Below, in pieces: positions 1 to 7,730 of a stretch of DNA of 8,053 bases. The position numbers and the translations under genes are program-made. The DNA comes from Bathymodiolus azoricus thioautotrophic gill symbiont (lineage in GTDB: Bacteria > Pseudomonadota > Gammaproteobacteria > PS1 > Pseudothioglobaceae). A model generated the notes under the pieces. That model was not told the DNA's origin. It saw nothing but the letters and a program-made list of their open reading frames with translations, and made no database searches. The first letter of the stretch is position 1. Every line of letters starts with the position of its first letter. The DNA is taken from the NCBI RefSeq assembly GCF_001298715.1, contig NZ_CDSC02000183.1, positions 1 to 8,053 of the forward strand, in the 5' to 3' direction.

Positions 1-21
1 AAGTTAAAATCAACTTTATGA
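1..21 (+). CDS. possible 3' end of an upstream gene (partial)
   Basis: Reading from base 1 gives KLKSTL followed by TGA at 19-21. This stop overlaps the rsxA ATG (18-20) as ATGA, the same junction used between rsxC/rsxD and rsxD/rsxG. No Shine-Dalgarno motif is visible ahead of rsxA, which would fit translational coupling to an upstream gene. Six residues cannot identify a product. Because rsxE is missing downstream, an upstream rsxE is one possibility, but that is only a guess. The overlap could also be chance. Confidence 0.35.
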   Translation, partial: KLKSTL

Positions 22-593
22 ATGAATATATTCTAATTCTTGTTAGTACCATTTTGGTGAATAATTTTGTCTTGGTAAAGTTCTTAGGCTTGTGTCCATT
101 TATGGGTGTGTCAAAGAAAGTTGAGACTGCAATTGGCATGGGCTTTGCGACGACTTTTGTGTTAACTTTGGCGAGTGTGAGTAGTTATTTGATTAATACT
201 TATATTTTGCTTCCGTTTGAGATGGAGTATCTGCGCACCGTTGCTTTTATTGTAGCTATTGCGGGCGTGGTGGGTTTTACAGAGTTGGTGGTGAATAAAA
301 CCTCCCCTGTTTTACATCAGTCTTTAGGCGTGTTTTTGCCATTGATTACGACAAATTGTGCGGTGTTAGGCGTTGCTTTGTTGAATGTCAATCAAGACAA
401 TGGATTTTTGGCATCGGCAGTGTATGGCTTTGGTGCGGCAATTGGCTTTTCTTTTGTGTTGGTGTTGTTCTCAACAATTCGTGAGCGACTTGAGGGGGCG
501 GATGTGCCTTTAGTTTTTCAAGGTGTGCCAATTGCACTTATTACCGCAGGACTCATGTCAATGGCGTTTATGGGTTTTATTGGATTAGCCTAA
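18..593 (+). CDS. rsxA: Electron transport complex subunit RsxA (RnfA)
   Basis: This 191-residue integral inner-membrane subunit of the Rsx/Rnf complex is close to the 193 residues of E. coli RsxA and matches it along its whole length, including the start. About six hydrophobic segments are visible. The [11 protein letters not shown] motif (Cys26) and the [10 protein letters not shown] motif (Cys114) are the conserved half-site cysteines. In structures of Rnf and the related NQR, RnfA and RnfE each give two cysteines to an intramembrane [2Fe-2S] cluster that passes electrons across the membrane. The partner RsxE is not in this window. The start at 18 aligns with family N-termini ([20 protein letters not shown]), although no ribosome binding site is seen before it. 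rsxB follows after 7 bp. Identification is firm; the cluster role is family knowledge. Confidence 0.97.
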   Translation: MNEYILILVSTILVNNFVLVKFLGLCPFMGVSKKVETAIGMGFATTFVLTLASVSSYLINTYILLPFEMEYLRTVAFIVAIAGVVGFTELVVNKTSPVLHQSLGVFLPLITTNCAVLGVALLNVNQDNGFLASAVYGFGAAIGFSFVLVLFSTIRERLEGADVPLVFQGVPIALITAGLMSMAFMGFIGLA

Positions 594-600
594 GGCCACT

Positions 601-1143
601 ATGTTTGACGCTATTATTATTTTTTCTGTGTTGTCGCTAATTTTGGGTTTAATCTTGGGCTATGCGGCAATTAAGTTTAAAATTGATGGCAATCCCTTGG
701 TTGACCAAATTGATGCGCTCTTGCCGCAAACACAATGTGGGCAGTGTGATTTTGCAGGGTGTCGTCCTTATGCTGAAGCAATTGCCAAGGGGGAGGCGCA
801 AATCAATCAATGTCCACCTGGTGGACAAGACGGTGTGGATGCTTTAGCAGAATTGCTAGATGTAGAAACATTATTATTGAATGAGGAGTTCGGAGAGAAT
901 ACAACCGATCATGTGGTTTATGTTGATGAGCAGGTTTGTATTGGTTGCACTTTGTGTATTCAAGCCTGTCCAGTGGATGCCTTTGTTGGCGCTTCTAAGG
1001 TAATGACAACGGTTATTGAAGATGAGTGCACAGGGTGTGATTTGTGTATTCCGGTGTGTCCTGTGGATTGTATTCATATTAAGGCGTTAGAGACAACTTT
1101 GGGCAACTATGTTCCAGATTTAAAGGAGATAGCGCATGGCTAG
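601..1143 (+). CDS. rsxB: Electron transport complex iron-sulfur subunit RsxB (RnfB)
   Basis: RsxB is the ferredoxin-like subunit that carries electrons between RsxC and the membrane subunits. The protein has 180 residues, against 192 in E. coli, with the shortfall mainly at the variable C-terminus. Residues 3-25 form one N-terminal membrane anchor. A four-cysteine cluster motif follows (Cys46, Cys49, Cys54, Cys71), then two ferredoxin-type [4Fe-4S] motifs, [12 protein letters not shown] (Cys113, 116, 119, 123) and [12 protein letters not shown] (Cys143, 146, 149, 153). All twelve canonical cluster cysteines are present, plus an extra Cys157. AAGG at 592-595, overlapping the rsxA stop, is a plausible ribosome binding site 5 bases before the ATG. 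The 3' end overlaps rsxC by 8 bp. Length, motifs and position between rsxA and rsxC leave little doubt. Confidence 0.97.
   Translation: MFDAIIIFSVLSLILGLILGYAAIKFKIDGNPLVDQIDALLPQTQCGQCDFAGCRPYAEAIAKGEAQINQCPPGGQDGVDALAELLDVETLLLNEEFGENTTDHVVYVDEQVCIGCTLCIQACPVDAFVGASKVMTTVIEDECTGCDLCIPVCPVDCIHIKALETTLGNYVPDLKEIAHG
1123..1128 (+). promoter_or_regulatory. ribosome binding site of rsxC
   Basis: AAGGAG lies 7 bases before the ATG at 1136, inside the 3' end of rsxB. It is one of the strongest Shine-Dalgarno matches in the window. It fixes the rsxC start and so the 8-bp overlap with rsxB. Confidence 0.75.
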
Positions 1144-2635
1144 TTATACCTTTAAAGGTGGGGTGCATATTCCTAATCTATATTTGGTAAAAAAACCAGA
1201 AGTTAGGCAAGTTGCCCCACCAGAACAAGTAGTATTGCCTTTGCAACAAAGGGTTGGTGGTAAGCAAAAACCTTGTGTGAAAGTAGGTGATAAGGTACTA
1301 ACGGGGCAAGTCATTGCAAAAACGCTAGGTAAATACCCAACCTATATGCATGCTTCTATCTCAGGCGTGGTTTTGGCTATTGAAAAACATCCCATACCAC
1401 ATCCATCAGGTATTGATGGCGTATGTATTGTCATTGATTCTGATGGCAGGGATAAATGGATTGAGATTGAGAAATGTGACCAAGATTTTTTAAGATGTGC
1501 GCCTAGCAAAGTTATTCAAAGAATTCGTGAAGCAGGTATTGTTGGTATGGGCGGTGCAGGATTTCCAACACATATAAAAATATCCAATGCACAAGGCGCA
1601 CAAACCTTGATTGTGAATGCTACTGAGTGTGAACCAGATATTATGTGTGATGATGCTTTAATGCAACACTACCCCCGTGAAATCATTCGTGGTGTGGAAG
1701 TCTTGATGCACGGGTGTGGTGCAAGAAAAGCAATCATCGCGATTGAGAATGATAAGCAAGAAGCTTTTAACTCGCTTTTGATGTATAACTTTAATGAACA
1801 TATTGAGATTGTTCAGATTCCGACCAAATACACTTCTGGTGCGGAAAAAATATTAATTAAGACCTTGCTTGATATTGAAATACCCTCAGGAGAATTTGCT
1901 TCGGACTATGGGGTGTTGTGTCAAAATGTTGGCACAGTTAAAGCGATTTACGATGCAGTTATTGATAATAAGCCTTTAATTTCACGCATTGTGACAGTCA
2001 CCGGCTCTGCTGTGAAAGAGCCAAGAAATTATGAGGCAAGACTGGGCACATCATTTGCATCGGTTGTGGCACAATCCAAGCCAAACAACAATTTACACCA
2101 GATTAGAATGGGTGGTATGATGATGGGGGTTGATGTGCCAAGTGTACAATATTCAATTTGCAAAACCACCAACTGTATTTTTGTTAATAACGCTACACTA
2201 AAACCAAGTACACAATCCTGTATTCGTTGCGGACAATGTAATGAAGTTTGCCCAGTAGGCTTATTGCCACAACAGTTGTTTTGGTATGCTAAGAGTGAGA
2301 ATATGGACAGGGCAATGGATTATAATCTAAGAGATTGTATTGAATGTCGTTGTTGTGATATAGTTTGCCCCAGTCATATTCCATTGGCGCAGTATTTCTC
2401 ATTTGCTAAAGCATTGTATTACAAGCAGACGAAAGAAAAGCAAAAAACGGATATTGCTAGAGAGCGATTTGAATTTAAAGAGTTTAGAGTTGAGCGCAAT
2501 AAGACAGAGCGTGCTGAGATGATGGCAAGAAAGAAAGAAGAATTGAAAAAGAAAATGGCAGAAGATAAAACCCAAAAAGACAAAATAGCACAGGCAGTGG
2601 CAAGGGTGAAAAATAAAGGAGTTTTGAGAAAATGA
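1136..2635 (+). CDS. rsxC: Electron transport complex subunit RsxC (RnfC)
   Basis: RsxC is the peripheral subunit that binds NAD(H) and FMN and carries two [4Fe-4S] clusters. Domains in order: an N-terminal barrel-sandwich region (about 1-110); the glycine-rich nucleotide-binding segment [10 protein letters not shown] (137-146); the NATECEP segment (161-167) typical of the Nqo1-like fold; a SLBB-type region (about 270-350); and two cluster motifs, [12 protein letters not shown] (Cys362, 365, 368, 372) and [12 protein letters not shown] (Cys401, 404, 407, 411). The second motif has an additional Cys406. After residue 428 a short, Lys/Glu/Arg-rich, probably coiled tail ends the protein at 499 residues. 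E. coli RsxC is about 740 residues because of a long repeated Ala/Lys-rich extension that is absent here. The stop overlaps the rsxD start as ATGA. The family assignment is certain. Confidence 0.97.
   Translation: MASYTFKGGVHIPNLYLVKKPEVRQVAPPEQVVLPLQQRVGGKQKPCVKVGDKVLTGQVIAKTLGKYPTYMHASISGVVLAIEKHPIPHPSGIDGVCIVIDSDGRDKWIEIEKCDQDFLRCAPSKVIQRIREAGIVGMGGAGFPTHIKISNAQGAQTLIVNATECEPDIMCDDALMQHYPREIIRGVEVLMHGCGARKAIIAIENDKQEAFNSLLMYNFNEHIEIVQIPTKYTSGAEKILIKTLLDIEIPSGEFASDYGVLCQNVGTVKAIYDAVIDNKPLISRIVTVTGSAVKEPRNYEARLGTSFASVVAQSKPNNNLHQIRMGGMMMGVDVPSVQYSICKTTNCIFVNNATLKPSTQSCIRCGQCNEVCPVGLLPQQLFWYAKSENMDRAMDYNLRDCIECRCCDIVCPSHIPLAQYFSFAKALYYKQTKEKQKTDIARERFEFKEFRVERNKTERAEMMARKKEELKKKMAEDKTQKDKIAQAVARVKNKGVLRK
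2616..2621 (+). promoter_or_regulatory. ribosome binding site of rsxD
   Basis: AAGGAG lies 10 bases before the ATG at 2632, within the last codons of rsxC. It supports the rsxD start at the ATGA junction. Confidence 0.6.
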
Positions 2636-3579
2636 CAGTAGTGTTTAACTCAACCTCGCAGATGATGCGCCAAGTTATTTATGCACTTGTAGTGGGCATT
2701 AGTGTGGCTTATGCTTTTTTTGGCTGGGGCGTTATCGTGCAAATACTCTTGGCAGTGGTAGTGGCAATTGTAGTAGAGGCAACATTTTTAAAAATCAGAA
2801 AACACCTTATTAAGCCTGCAATTGCCGATGGCTCTGCTGTTTTAACAGCCGTCTTATTGGCGATTTCTATTCCCAGTATTGCCCCTTGGTGGATTGTTGT
2901 TGTGGGCGTGAGTTTTGCCATTATTTTTGGCAAGCAACTGTATGGTGGCTTGGGCAATAATCCTTTTAATCCAGCGATGTTGGGCTATGCTTTCTTGCTG
3001 ATTTCTTATCCGTTGCCAATGACAACTTGGGCAAGTGAGTTTGTCAATTTCAGCCAAGCATTAGATGTGATTTTTAATCTTAATTCCAATATAGTGGACG
3101 CACTGAGTGGTGCAACCCGATTAGATGATGTAAAAACTCAACTGGGCTTAGGTAAGATGATGGGTGAATTAAACCCATATTCAGGCGCTCAGGCATGGGT
3201 CAATGCAGGCTTCTTGTTGGGTGGGTTATATTTACTTGCTAGGCGTGTTATTTTTTGGCACATTCCAAGTGCTTTTTTGTTAGGTATGGTGGTTACTGCA
3301 TTTTTAGTGTCATTAGGTGATGGTGAATACCTACCTGTGCAAAATCACTTAATGCTCGGTGGCACAATGTTGGGTGCATTTTTTATTGCTACTGACCCAG
3401 TTTCAGCTAGCACCACACCAAAAGGACGATTAATTTATGGCTTTCTGATTGGTATGTTGATTGTGATTATTCGCACTTTTGGTGGTTATCCAGATGGGGT
3501 TGCTTTTGCTGTTTTATTGATGAATATTGTTGTGCCACTGATTGATTATTACACACAGCCTAAGGTGTTTGGCAAATGA
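2632..3579 (+). CDS. rsxD: Electron transport complex subunit RsxD (RnfD), covalent FMN carrier
   Basis: This polytopic inner-membrane subunit is related to NqrB. It has 315 residues, against about 350 in E. coli, with many hydrophobic helices. The segment DALSGAT (156-162) matches the flavinylation motif, so Thr162 is the expected phosphoester site for FMN, attached by the flavin transferase ApbE (not encoded in this window). Other family signatures are DGSAVLTAVLLAISIP (66-81), GNNPFNPAMLGYA (108-120) and ATDPVSASTTPKGR (253-266). The start is set by the ATGA overlap with rsxC and the AAGGAG upstream. The stop again overlaps the next gene as ATGA. Homology and gene order make the call firm; the flavin attachment is inferred from the motif. 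Confidence 0.96.
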   Translation: MTVVFNSTSQMMRQVIYALVVGISVAYAFFGWGVIVQILLAVVVAIVVEATFLKIRKHLIKPAIADGSAVLTAVLLAISIPSIAPWWIVVVGVSFAIIFGKQLYGGLGNNPFNPAMLGYAFLLISYPLPMTTWASEFVNFSQALDVIFNLNSNIVDALSGATRLDDVKTQLGLGKMMGELNPYSGAQAWVNAGFLLGGLYLLARRVIFWHIPSAFLLGMVVTAFLVSLGDGEYLPVQNHLMLGGTMLGAFFIATDPVSASTTPKGRLIYGFLIGMLIVIIRTFGGYPDGVAFAVLLMNIVVPLIDYYTQPKVFGK

Positions 3580-4181
3580 ATAGAAAGCGCATATTTAAGG
3601 CGGGATTTTTATTGTTAGTCTTTAGCTTGGTCAGCGTATTTTTTGTCTCCCTTGTGCAAGATTCTACTAAGGAGCAGATCAAATATAATGAAGAACAATT
3701 ATTGATTAAGCGTCTTGGTGAATTGGTTCAGGGCTATGACAATAATATTTTGCAAGATAAAATTTTAAAAGAAGTCAGTTTACACGGCATTAAACAAACG
3801 CTTAGTATTTACCCTGCCAAAAAGAATAATCACACTTTTGCCTACTTGATTGAACACACTTATCCAAATGGTTATAGTGGTAATATCCGTTTATTGACAG
3901 GCATTGGAAGTGACAAAAAACTTTTGGGTGTTCGTGTTATCACACATAAAGAAACACCAGGATTGGGTGATAAAATTGAAACTAAAAAATCAAATTGGAT
4001 TAAGCAATTTAAAGGATTATCTTTGTCTGGTACGAATAAGAAGCAATGGAGGGTAAAGCGTGATGGTGGCATATTTGATGCCTTTACTGGCGCTACTGTC
4101 ACCCCTCGTGCTATTGTGAATGCTACTTACCAAGTGTTGGAGCTATTTAATACCAAAGACTTTAAAGATGCAACTCAGTGA
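3576..4181 (+). CDS. rsxG: Electron transport complex subunit RsxG (RnfG), covalent FMN carrier
   Basis: RsxG has 201 residues, against 206 in E. coli. One N-terminal membrane segment (about 6-27) anchors an FMN-binding domain that faces the periplasm. The conserved stretch KETPGLGDKI (125-134) and the flavinylation motif DAFTGAT (168-174) are present, with Thr174 the expected FMN-bearing residue. It takes electrons from the RsxA/RsxE cluster and passes them to RsxD. The start lies in an ATGA overlap with rsxD, with AAGG at 3562-3565 upstream. In most gammaproteobacteria rsxE follows directly, often with nth after it. Here the next gene is queA, whose start lies inside the last codons of rsxG. 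The call is firm. Confidence 0.96.
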   Translation: MNRKRIFKAGFLLLVFSLVSVFFVSLVQDSTKEQIKYNEEQLLIKRLGELVQGYDNNILQDKILKEVSLHGIKQTLSIYPAKKNNHTFAYLIEHTYPNGYSGNIRLLTGIGSDKKLLGVRVITHKETPGLGDKIETKKSNWIKQFKGLSLSGTNKKQWRVKRDGGIFDAFTGATVTPRAIVNATYQVLELFNTKDFKDATQ

Positions 4182-5196
4182 TTTTGACTTTGACTTGCCT
4201 AAGTCACTGATTGCACAACATCCGTCAAAAAACAGGACAGATTCACGGCTTTTAATCGGACAATCGAATCTTATAGATGCACAATTTCATCAAATAGGTG
4301 ATTTTATACAATCGGGTGATTTGTTAGTGATGAACAATACCAAAGTCATTCCAGCACGATTATTTGGACATAAAGACAGCGGTGGAAAAGTTGAAATAAT
4401 GATTGAGCGGTTGTTAAATGACAAACAGGTGTTGGCAATGATTCGTGCCTCTAGAGCGCCACAAATAGGTAGCAAAATTACACTTGAAAATAGCGAAAAA
4501 GCGACCGTTTTAAATAAACAAGACGGTTTTTATACGCTTGAATTTGCCACCGATTCACTGCTTGCATTGTTGGATAATGTTGGGCATATCCCCTTGCCAC
4601 CGTACATTGAGCGTACAGACGATGAACAGGATTTGAGTCGTTATCAAACCGTATATGCCAAACACGACGGCGCAGTTGCCGCACCTACGGCAGGATTGCA
4701 TTTTGATGATGCTTTGCTTAATGCTTTAAAAGACAAAGGCATTAATTCGGCGTTCGTTACTTTGCATGTAGGTGCAGGCACTTTTCAACCTGTGAAAACT
4801 GACAATATCAAAGACCATACTATGCATAGTGAGTATTATGAGATTTCTCAAGATACCGTTGATAAAATTCATCAAACCAAAAAAAGTGGTGGGCGTGTAA
4901 TTGCCATTGGTACAACGGCCGTTCGTTCTTTAGAGTCAGCTGCAAAATCTGGCACGCTTGAGGCCACACGAGAAGAAACTGATATTTTTATTTATCCAGG
5001 CTATGAATTTAAAGTCGTTGATATGATGGTAACCAACTTTCATTTACCTAAGTCATCCTTGTTGATGTTAGTGAGTGCCTTTATCGGACGAGAGCGAATG
5101 ATGGAAATTTATCAACATGCCATTGAACAGCAATATCGATTTTTCTCTTATGGCGATGCGATGTTACTGACCGCTAAAAATAGCAATGGCAAATAA
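4168..5196 (+). CDS. queA: S-adenosylmethionine:tRNA ribosyltransferase-isomerase QueA
   Basis: QueA transfers and isomerises the ribosyl group of S-adenosylmethionine onto preQ1-modified tRNA to make epoxyqueuosine, the penultimate step of queuosine synthesis in the cytoplasm. Family motifs run throughout: MNNTKVIPARLFG (55-67), RASRAPQIGSKI (93-104), HIPLPPYIER (140-149), AVAAPTAGLHF (169-179), LHVGAGTFQPV (199-209), GTTAVRSLE (248-256), VTNFHLPKSSLLMLVSAF (288-305) and YRFFSYGDAML (323-333). I chose the ATG at 4168 because MQLSDFDFDLP aligns with known QueA N-termini. The reading frame is open further back to an ATG at 4120, but those 16 extra residues lie inside rsxG and do not fit the family. 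The protein has 342 residues, near the usual 340-356. It overlaps rsxG by 14 bp and recQ by 11 bp. The usual neighbour tgt is absent. Confidence 0.96.
   Translation: MQLSDFDFDLPKSLIAQHPSKNRTDSRLLIGQSNLIDAQFHQIGDFIQSGDLLVMNNTKVIPARLFGHKDSGGKVEIMIERLLNDKQVLAMIRASRAPQIGSKITLENSEKATVLNKQDGFYTLEFATDSLLALLDNVGHIPLPPYIERTDDEQDLSRYQTVYAKHDGAVAAPTAGLHFDDALLNALKDKGINSAFVTLHVGAGTFQPVKTDNIKDHTMHSEYYEISQDTVDKIHQTKKSGGRVIAIGTTAVRSLESAAKSGTLEATREETDIFIYPGYEFKVVDMMVTNFHLPKSSLLMLVSAFIGRERMMEIYQHAIEQQYRFFSYGDAMLLTAKNSNGK
5071..5166 (+). repeat. direct repeat, copy 1 (inside intact queA)
   Basis: This 96-bp stretch, coding for queA residues 302-333, is repeated in the same orientation at 7727-7822. By hand alignment the copies match at 84 of 96 bases without gaps. 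The two copies flank the recQ and HIT genes at a fixed offset of 2656 bp. Confidence 0.93.
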
Positions 5197-7384
5197 ACAA
5201 CAAATATTGCAAGCCGTTTTTGGTTTTGATTCTTTTCGTCCATTACAAGAGCAAGCCGTTGATAAAATTTTAGCAGGTGAAGATGTTTTGTTGATTTTGC
5301 CAACAGGCGGTGGAAAATCTTTATGTTATCAACTACCTGCATTATTAATGGACGGGGTTTTGGTAGTGGTATCGCCTTTATTGGCGTTAATGCAGGACCA
5401 AATATTAGGTTTGGAAAATAAAGGCGTGAAAGCAGCAATGTTGTCTTCTATGCAGAATATGGAAGAAATTCGAGCCACTGAAGCGGCGCTTAGAAATCAA
5501 GAAATTAAAGTTTTGTTTGTTGCGCCAGAACGCTTACAAAACGCCTATTTTTTATCATTTTTAAAGTCTATAAAAATTGCATTTTTTGCAGTGGATGAAG
5601 CGCATTGTGTCAGTGAATGGGGGCATGAATTCCGCGCGGATTATCGTCAGTTAGGTTTATTAAAAACGAATTTTCCTAATATTATTGTTGCCGCTTTTAC
5701 GGCAACAGCAACGCATCAAGTAGAAAAAGATATTGTTGTACAGCTGAATTTCAAGCAAAAAGACAGTATTATTCGGGGCACAGTTTTTCGTGATAATTTG
5801 TATATCAGTGCTGCTGCTAGACAAGGGAATGGCAATCAACAGATATTAGATTTCTTAGAAAAACATCTGAATGAACAAGGTATTATTTACGCTCAATCCC
5901 GTGCTAAAACTGAAAGCTTAACTAAGTTTTTACAAGAGAAGGGTCTCAGCGCTCAAGCCTATCATGCTGGACTGGATACCCAAAAACGCAAAGATATTTT
6001 TTCTGATTTTATCCACGAAAAAACCGATATTATGGTGGCTACTATTGCCTTTGGCATGGGTATTGATAAAAGTGACATTCGTTTTGTGGTGCATACCTCC
6101 ATACCCAAAACTGTTGAGGCGTATTATCAAGAAATTGGCAGAGCGGGGCGCGATGGCTTGCCTAGTGATGTGTTACTGTTGTATTCCACTGCTGATATTG
6201 GGCAACAAGCGCGTTTTATTGAAGAAATAGAAAATGAAGATTATAAAAAACTGGCTTTCAAAAAACTTAATATCGTCAAGCAGTATGCTTTTTCCGAGGG
6301 CTGTCGTCATCAGGCACTGAGTCGTTATTTTGACGATGAAATATCCCCTTGTGCCACGCTTTGTGATAATTGTACCGAACCTGATACTGAGCGACAAGAT
6401 ATTACTGAGTTAGCGCAGAAATTCTTATCCACCATTTATCGTACCGAGCAGTTATTCGGACAAAACTACATTATTGATGTTTTAAGAGGTTCGAAAGTTC
6501 AAAGAATTTTGAACAATAAACACGATGAGTTGACTGTTTACGGTATTGGTAAAGACTGTAGCAAGCCACAATGGAAAATAGTTGGCGACCGATTGTTGGA
6601 ATTAGAAATAATCCAGGTTGCTGGTGAGTATGGCAGTTTGAAACTAACCGACAAAGCAAAACCCATTTTACAATCCGTAGCATCAGTGGATATGCGTGCC
6701 ACGCATTTTAAATCAAGCAAACCAAGTGTCGTCAAAAAATCTGCACCACCTAAGTATGATGTTGATGAAGCAATCTTTGAATCTTTGCGTGCGCTCAGAT
6801 CGGAAATTGCAAGAGAAACCAGTATGCCTGCTTATATTATTTTTGATAATAAAACTTTACAAGAAATAGCTTATTTCTTGCCTAATAATGAAGCAAAGTT
6901 CTTGCAAATTAACGGGGTTGGCGCAGTCAAGTATAAAAAATATGGTGAACAATTTTTGGCGTTAATTAACACGCTTCGCACTAACGATTTTCAAGAGCCA
7001 GAACACAAAAAAGTGGCGCAGGTAGAGCTAAAATATGAGGCTTCAAAACCTAAACAGCCTGATGTTCACTTACATAAAACTTATCATTCAACGCTAGTGT
7101 TAATTCAGCAAGGGTTATCAGTAGAAGAGATAATGAAAAACCGTGATTTTGCCACTTCTACCGTTTTAGGTCATATCAATAAATTGGTAGAAGAAAATTT
7201 GATTAATGATGTACAAAGACACACACTTTTTTCCCAAGTGCCACAAAATCCAGCACTTGATGATTGGGTAAAACAAGGCATTGACTTAATGGGTTCGATT
7301 GAAAGTATTCAAAGTTATTTGGCGATATGCAAACAGTTGGAATATGGAAAAACTGATATAAATGAGGAGCAAGATGATGTATGA
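5186..7384 (+). CDS. recQ: ATP-dependent DNA helicase RecQ (RQC, HRDC and C-terminal helix-turn-helix)
   Basis: This superfamily 2, 3'-5' DNA helicase acts in recombinational repair and stalled-fork processing. The motifs are in order: motif 0 FRPLQEQAV (17-25), Walker A PTGGGKS (39-45), DEAH (137-140) with the aromatic loop after it, TATAT (172-176), and motif VI QEIGRAGRDG (315-324). Zinc-binding cysteines are at 373, 389, 393 and 396. A winged-helix RQC region (about 405-500) and an HRDC domain (about 524-597) follow. Residues about 629-685 resemble the helix-turn-helix domain found at the C-terminus of longer RecQ proteins, giving 732 residues against 609 in E. coli. The second zinc cysteine is one residue earlier than in E. 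coli (C-x15-C-x3-C-x2-C). The start overlaps the queA 3' end by 11 bp and no ribosome binding site is obvious, so translation is probably coupled to queA. Confidence 0.95.
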   Translation: MANKQQILQAVFGFDSFRPLQEQAVDKILAGEDVLLILPTGGGKSLCYQLPALLMDGVLVVVSPLLALMQDQILGLENKGVKAAMLSSMQNMEEIRATEAALRNQEIKVLFVAPERLQNAYFLSFLKSIKIAFFAVDEAHCVSEWGHEFRADYRQLGLLKTNFPNIIVAAFTATATHQVEKDIVVQLNFKQKDSIIRGTVFRDNLYISAAARQGNGNQQILDFLEKHLNEQGIIYAQSRAKTESLTKFLQEKGLSAQAYHAGLDTQKRKDIFSDFIHEKTDIMVATIAFGMGIDKSDIRFVVHTSIPKTVEAYYQEIGRAGRDGLPSDVLLLYSTADIGQQARFIEEIENEDYKKLAFKKLNIVKQYAFSEGCRHQALSRYFDDEISPCATLCDNCTEPDTERQDITELAQKFLSTIYRTEQLFGQNYIIDVLRGSKVQRILNNKHDELTVYGIGKDCSKPQWKIVGDRLLELEIIQVAGEYGSLKLTDKAKPILQSVASVDMRATHFKSSKPSVVKKSAPPKYDVDEAIFESLRALRSEIARETSMPAYIIFDNKTLQEIAYFLPNNEAKFLQINGVGAVKYKKYGEQFLALINTLRTNDFQEPEHKKVAQVELKYEASKPKQPDVHLHKTYHSTLVLIQQGLSVEEIMKNRDFATSTVLGHINKLVEENLINDVQRHTLFSQVPQNPALDDWVKQGIDLMGSIESIQSYLAICKQLEYGKTDINEEQDDV
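7365..7369 (+). promoter_or_regulatory. ribosome binding site of the HIT gene
   Basis: AGGAG lies inside the end of recQ, 7 bases before the ATG at 7377 and 4 bases before the ATG at 7374. The spacing favours 7377. It rules out the ATG at 7362, which lies ahead of the site. Confidence 0.7.
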
Positions 7385-7730
7385 AAATACATTAGTAACA
7401 GTGGCAATTGAACCCAGTGAAATTCCATGGGTGAAAGTTTTTACTAAGCGAAAAGTTAAAGAATTTAGCCAATGTACAACAGCAGAAAAAGCTGAGATTT
7501 TTAGAATACTTGACATCACTGAAAAGTTAATGTTAAGTTATTTCAATGCAGATAAGATTAATATCGCCTCTTTTGGAAACTTATTACCCAAAGTCCACTG
7601 GCACATTATGGCGCGTTTTGAAACAGACAGTTACTTTCCAGAGCCAATGTGGGGGCAAAAACAAAGAGCGGCGCAGTTGGATTTACCCAGTTTTGAAGTA
7701 TTTTTTACCCAATTACAAAATAAACTGTGA
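7377..7730 (+). CDS. HIT-family hydrolase, HxHxM variant (histidine triad protein)
   Basis: This small cytoplasmic protein (117 residues from this start) is of the histidine-triad family, which hydrolyses or transfers nucleotides from compounds such as diadenosine polyphosphates; the actual substrate is unknown. The signature is [14 protein letters not shown] (68-81). His74 and the expected nucleophile His76 are present, but the third triad position is Met78. The following F-P-E-P-M-W (87-92) fits a bacterial subgroup with HWHV-type motifs, from memory of the family. The start is chosen by AGGAG at 7365-7369; ATG codons at 7374 and 7362 are alternatives. It overlaps recQ by 8 bp. Its TGA stop (7728-7730) lies in the first bases of the queA repeat, so the original C-terminus may have been replaced at that junction, probably by only a few residues. 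Confidence 0.85.
   Translation: MYENTLVTVAIEPSEIPWVKVFTKRKVKEFSQCTTAEKAEIFRILDITEKLMLSYFNADKINIASFGNLLPKVHWHIMARFETDSYFPEPMWGQKQRAAQLDLPSFEVFFTQLQNKL

Noticed and set aside
4120..4167. Longer queA start at the ATG at 4120, adding 16 residues
   Set aside because: The extra residues lie entirely within rsxG in another frame and do not resemble QueA N-termini. The ATG at 4168 begins the conserved MQLSDFDFDLP start.
5148..5438. 96-codon open frame on the - strand over the queA/recQ junction
   Set aside because: It is antisense to well-conserved queA and recQ coding sequence, including Walker A, and shows no family motif.
5964..6230. 88-codon + strand open frame inside recQ
   Set aside because: It is a different frame of the conserved helicase motifs V-VI and has no independent support.
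7362..7376. Longer HIT start at the ATG at 7362
   Set aside because: It would place the AGGAG ribosome binding site inside the gene, and its extra residues do not look like the family N-terminus.
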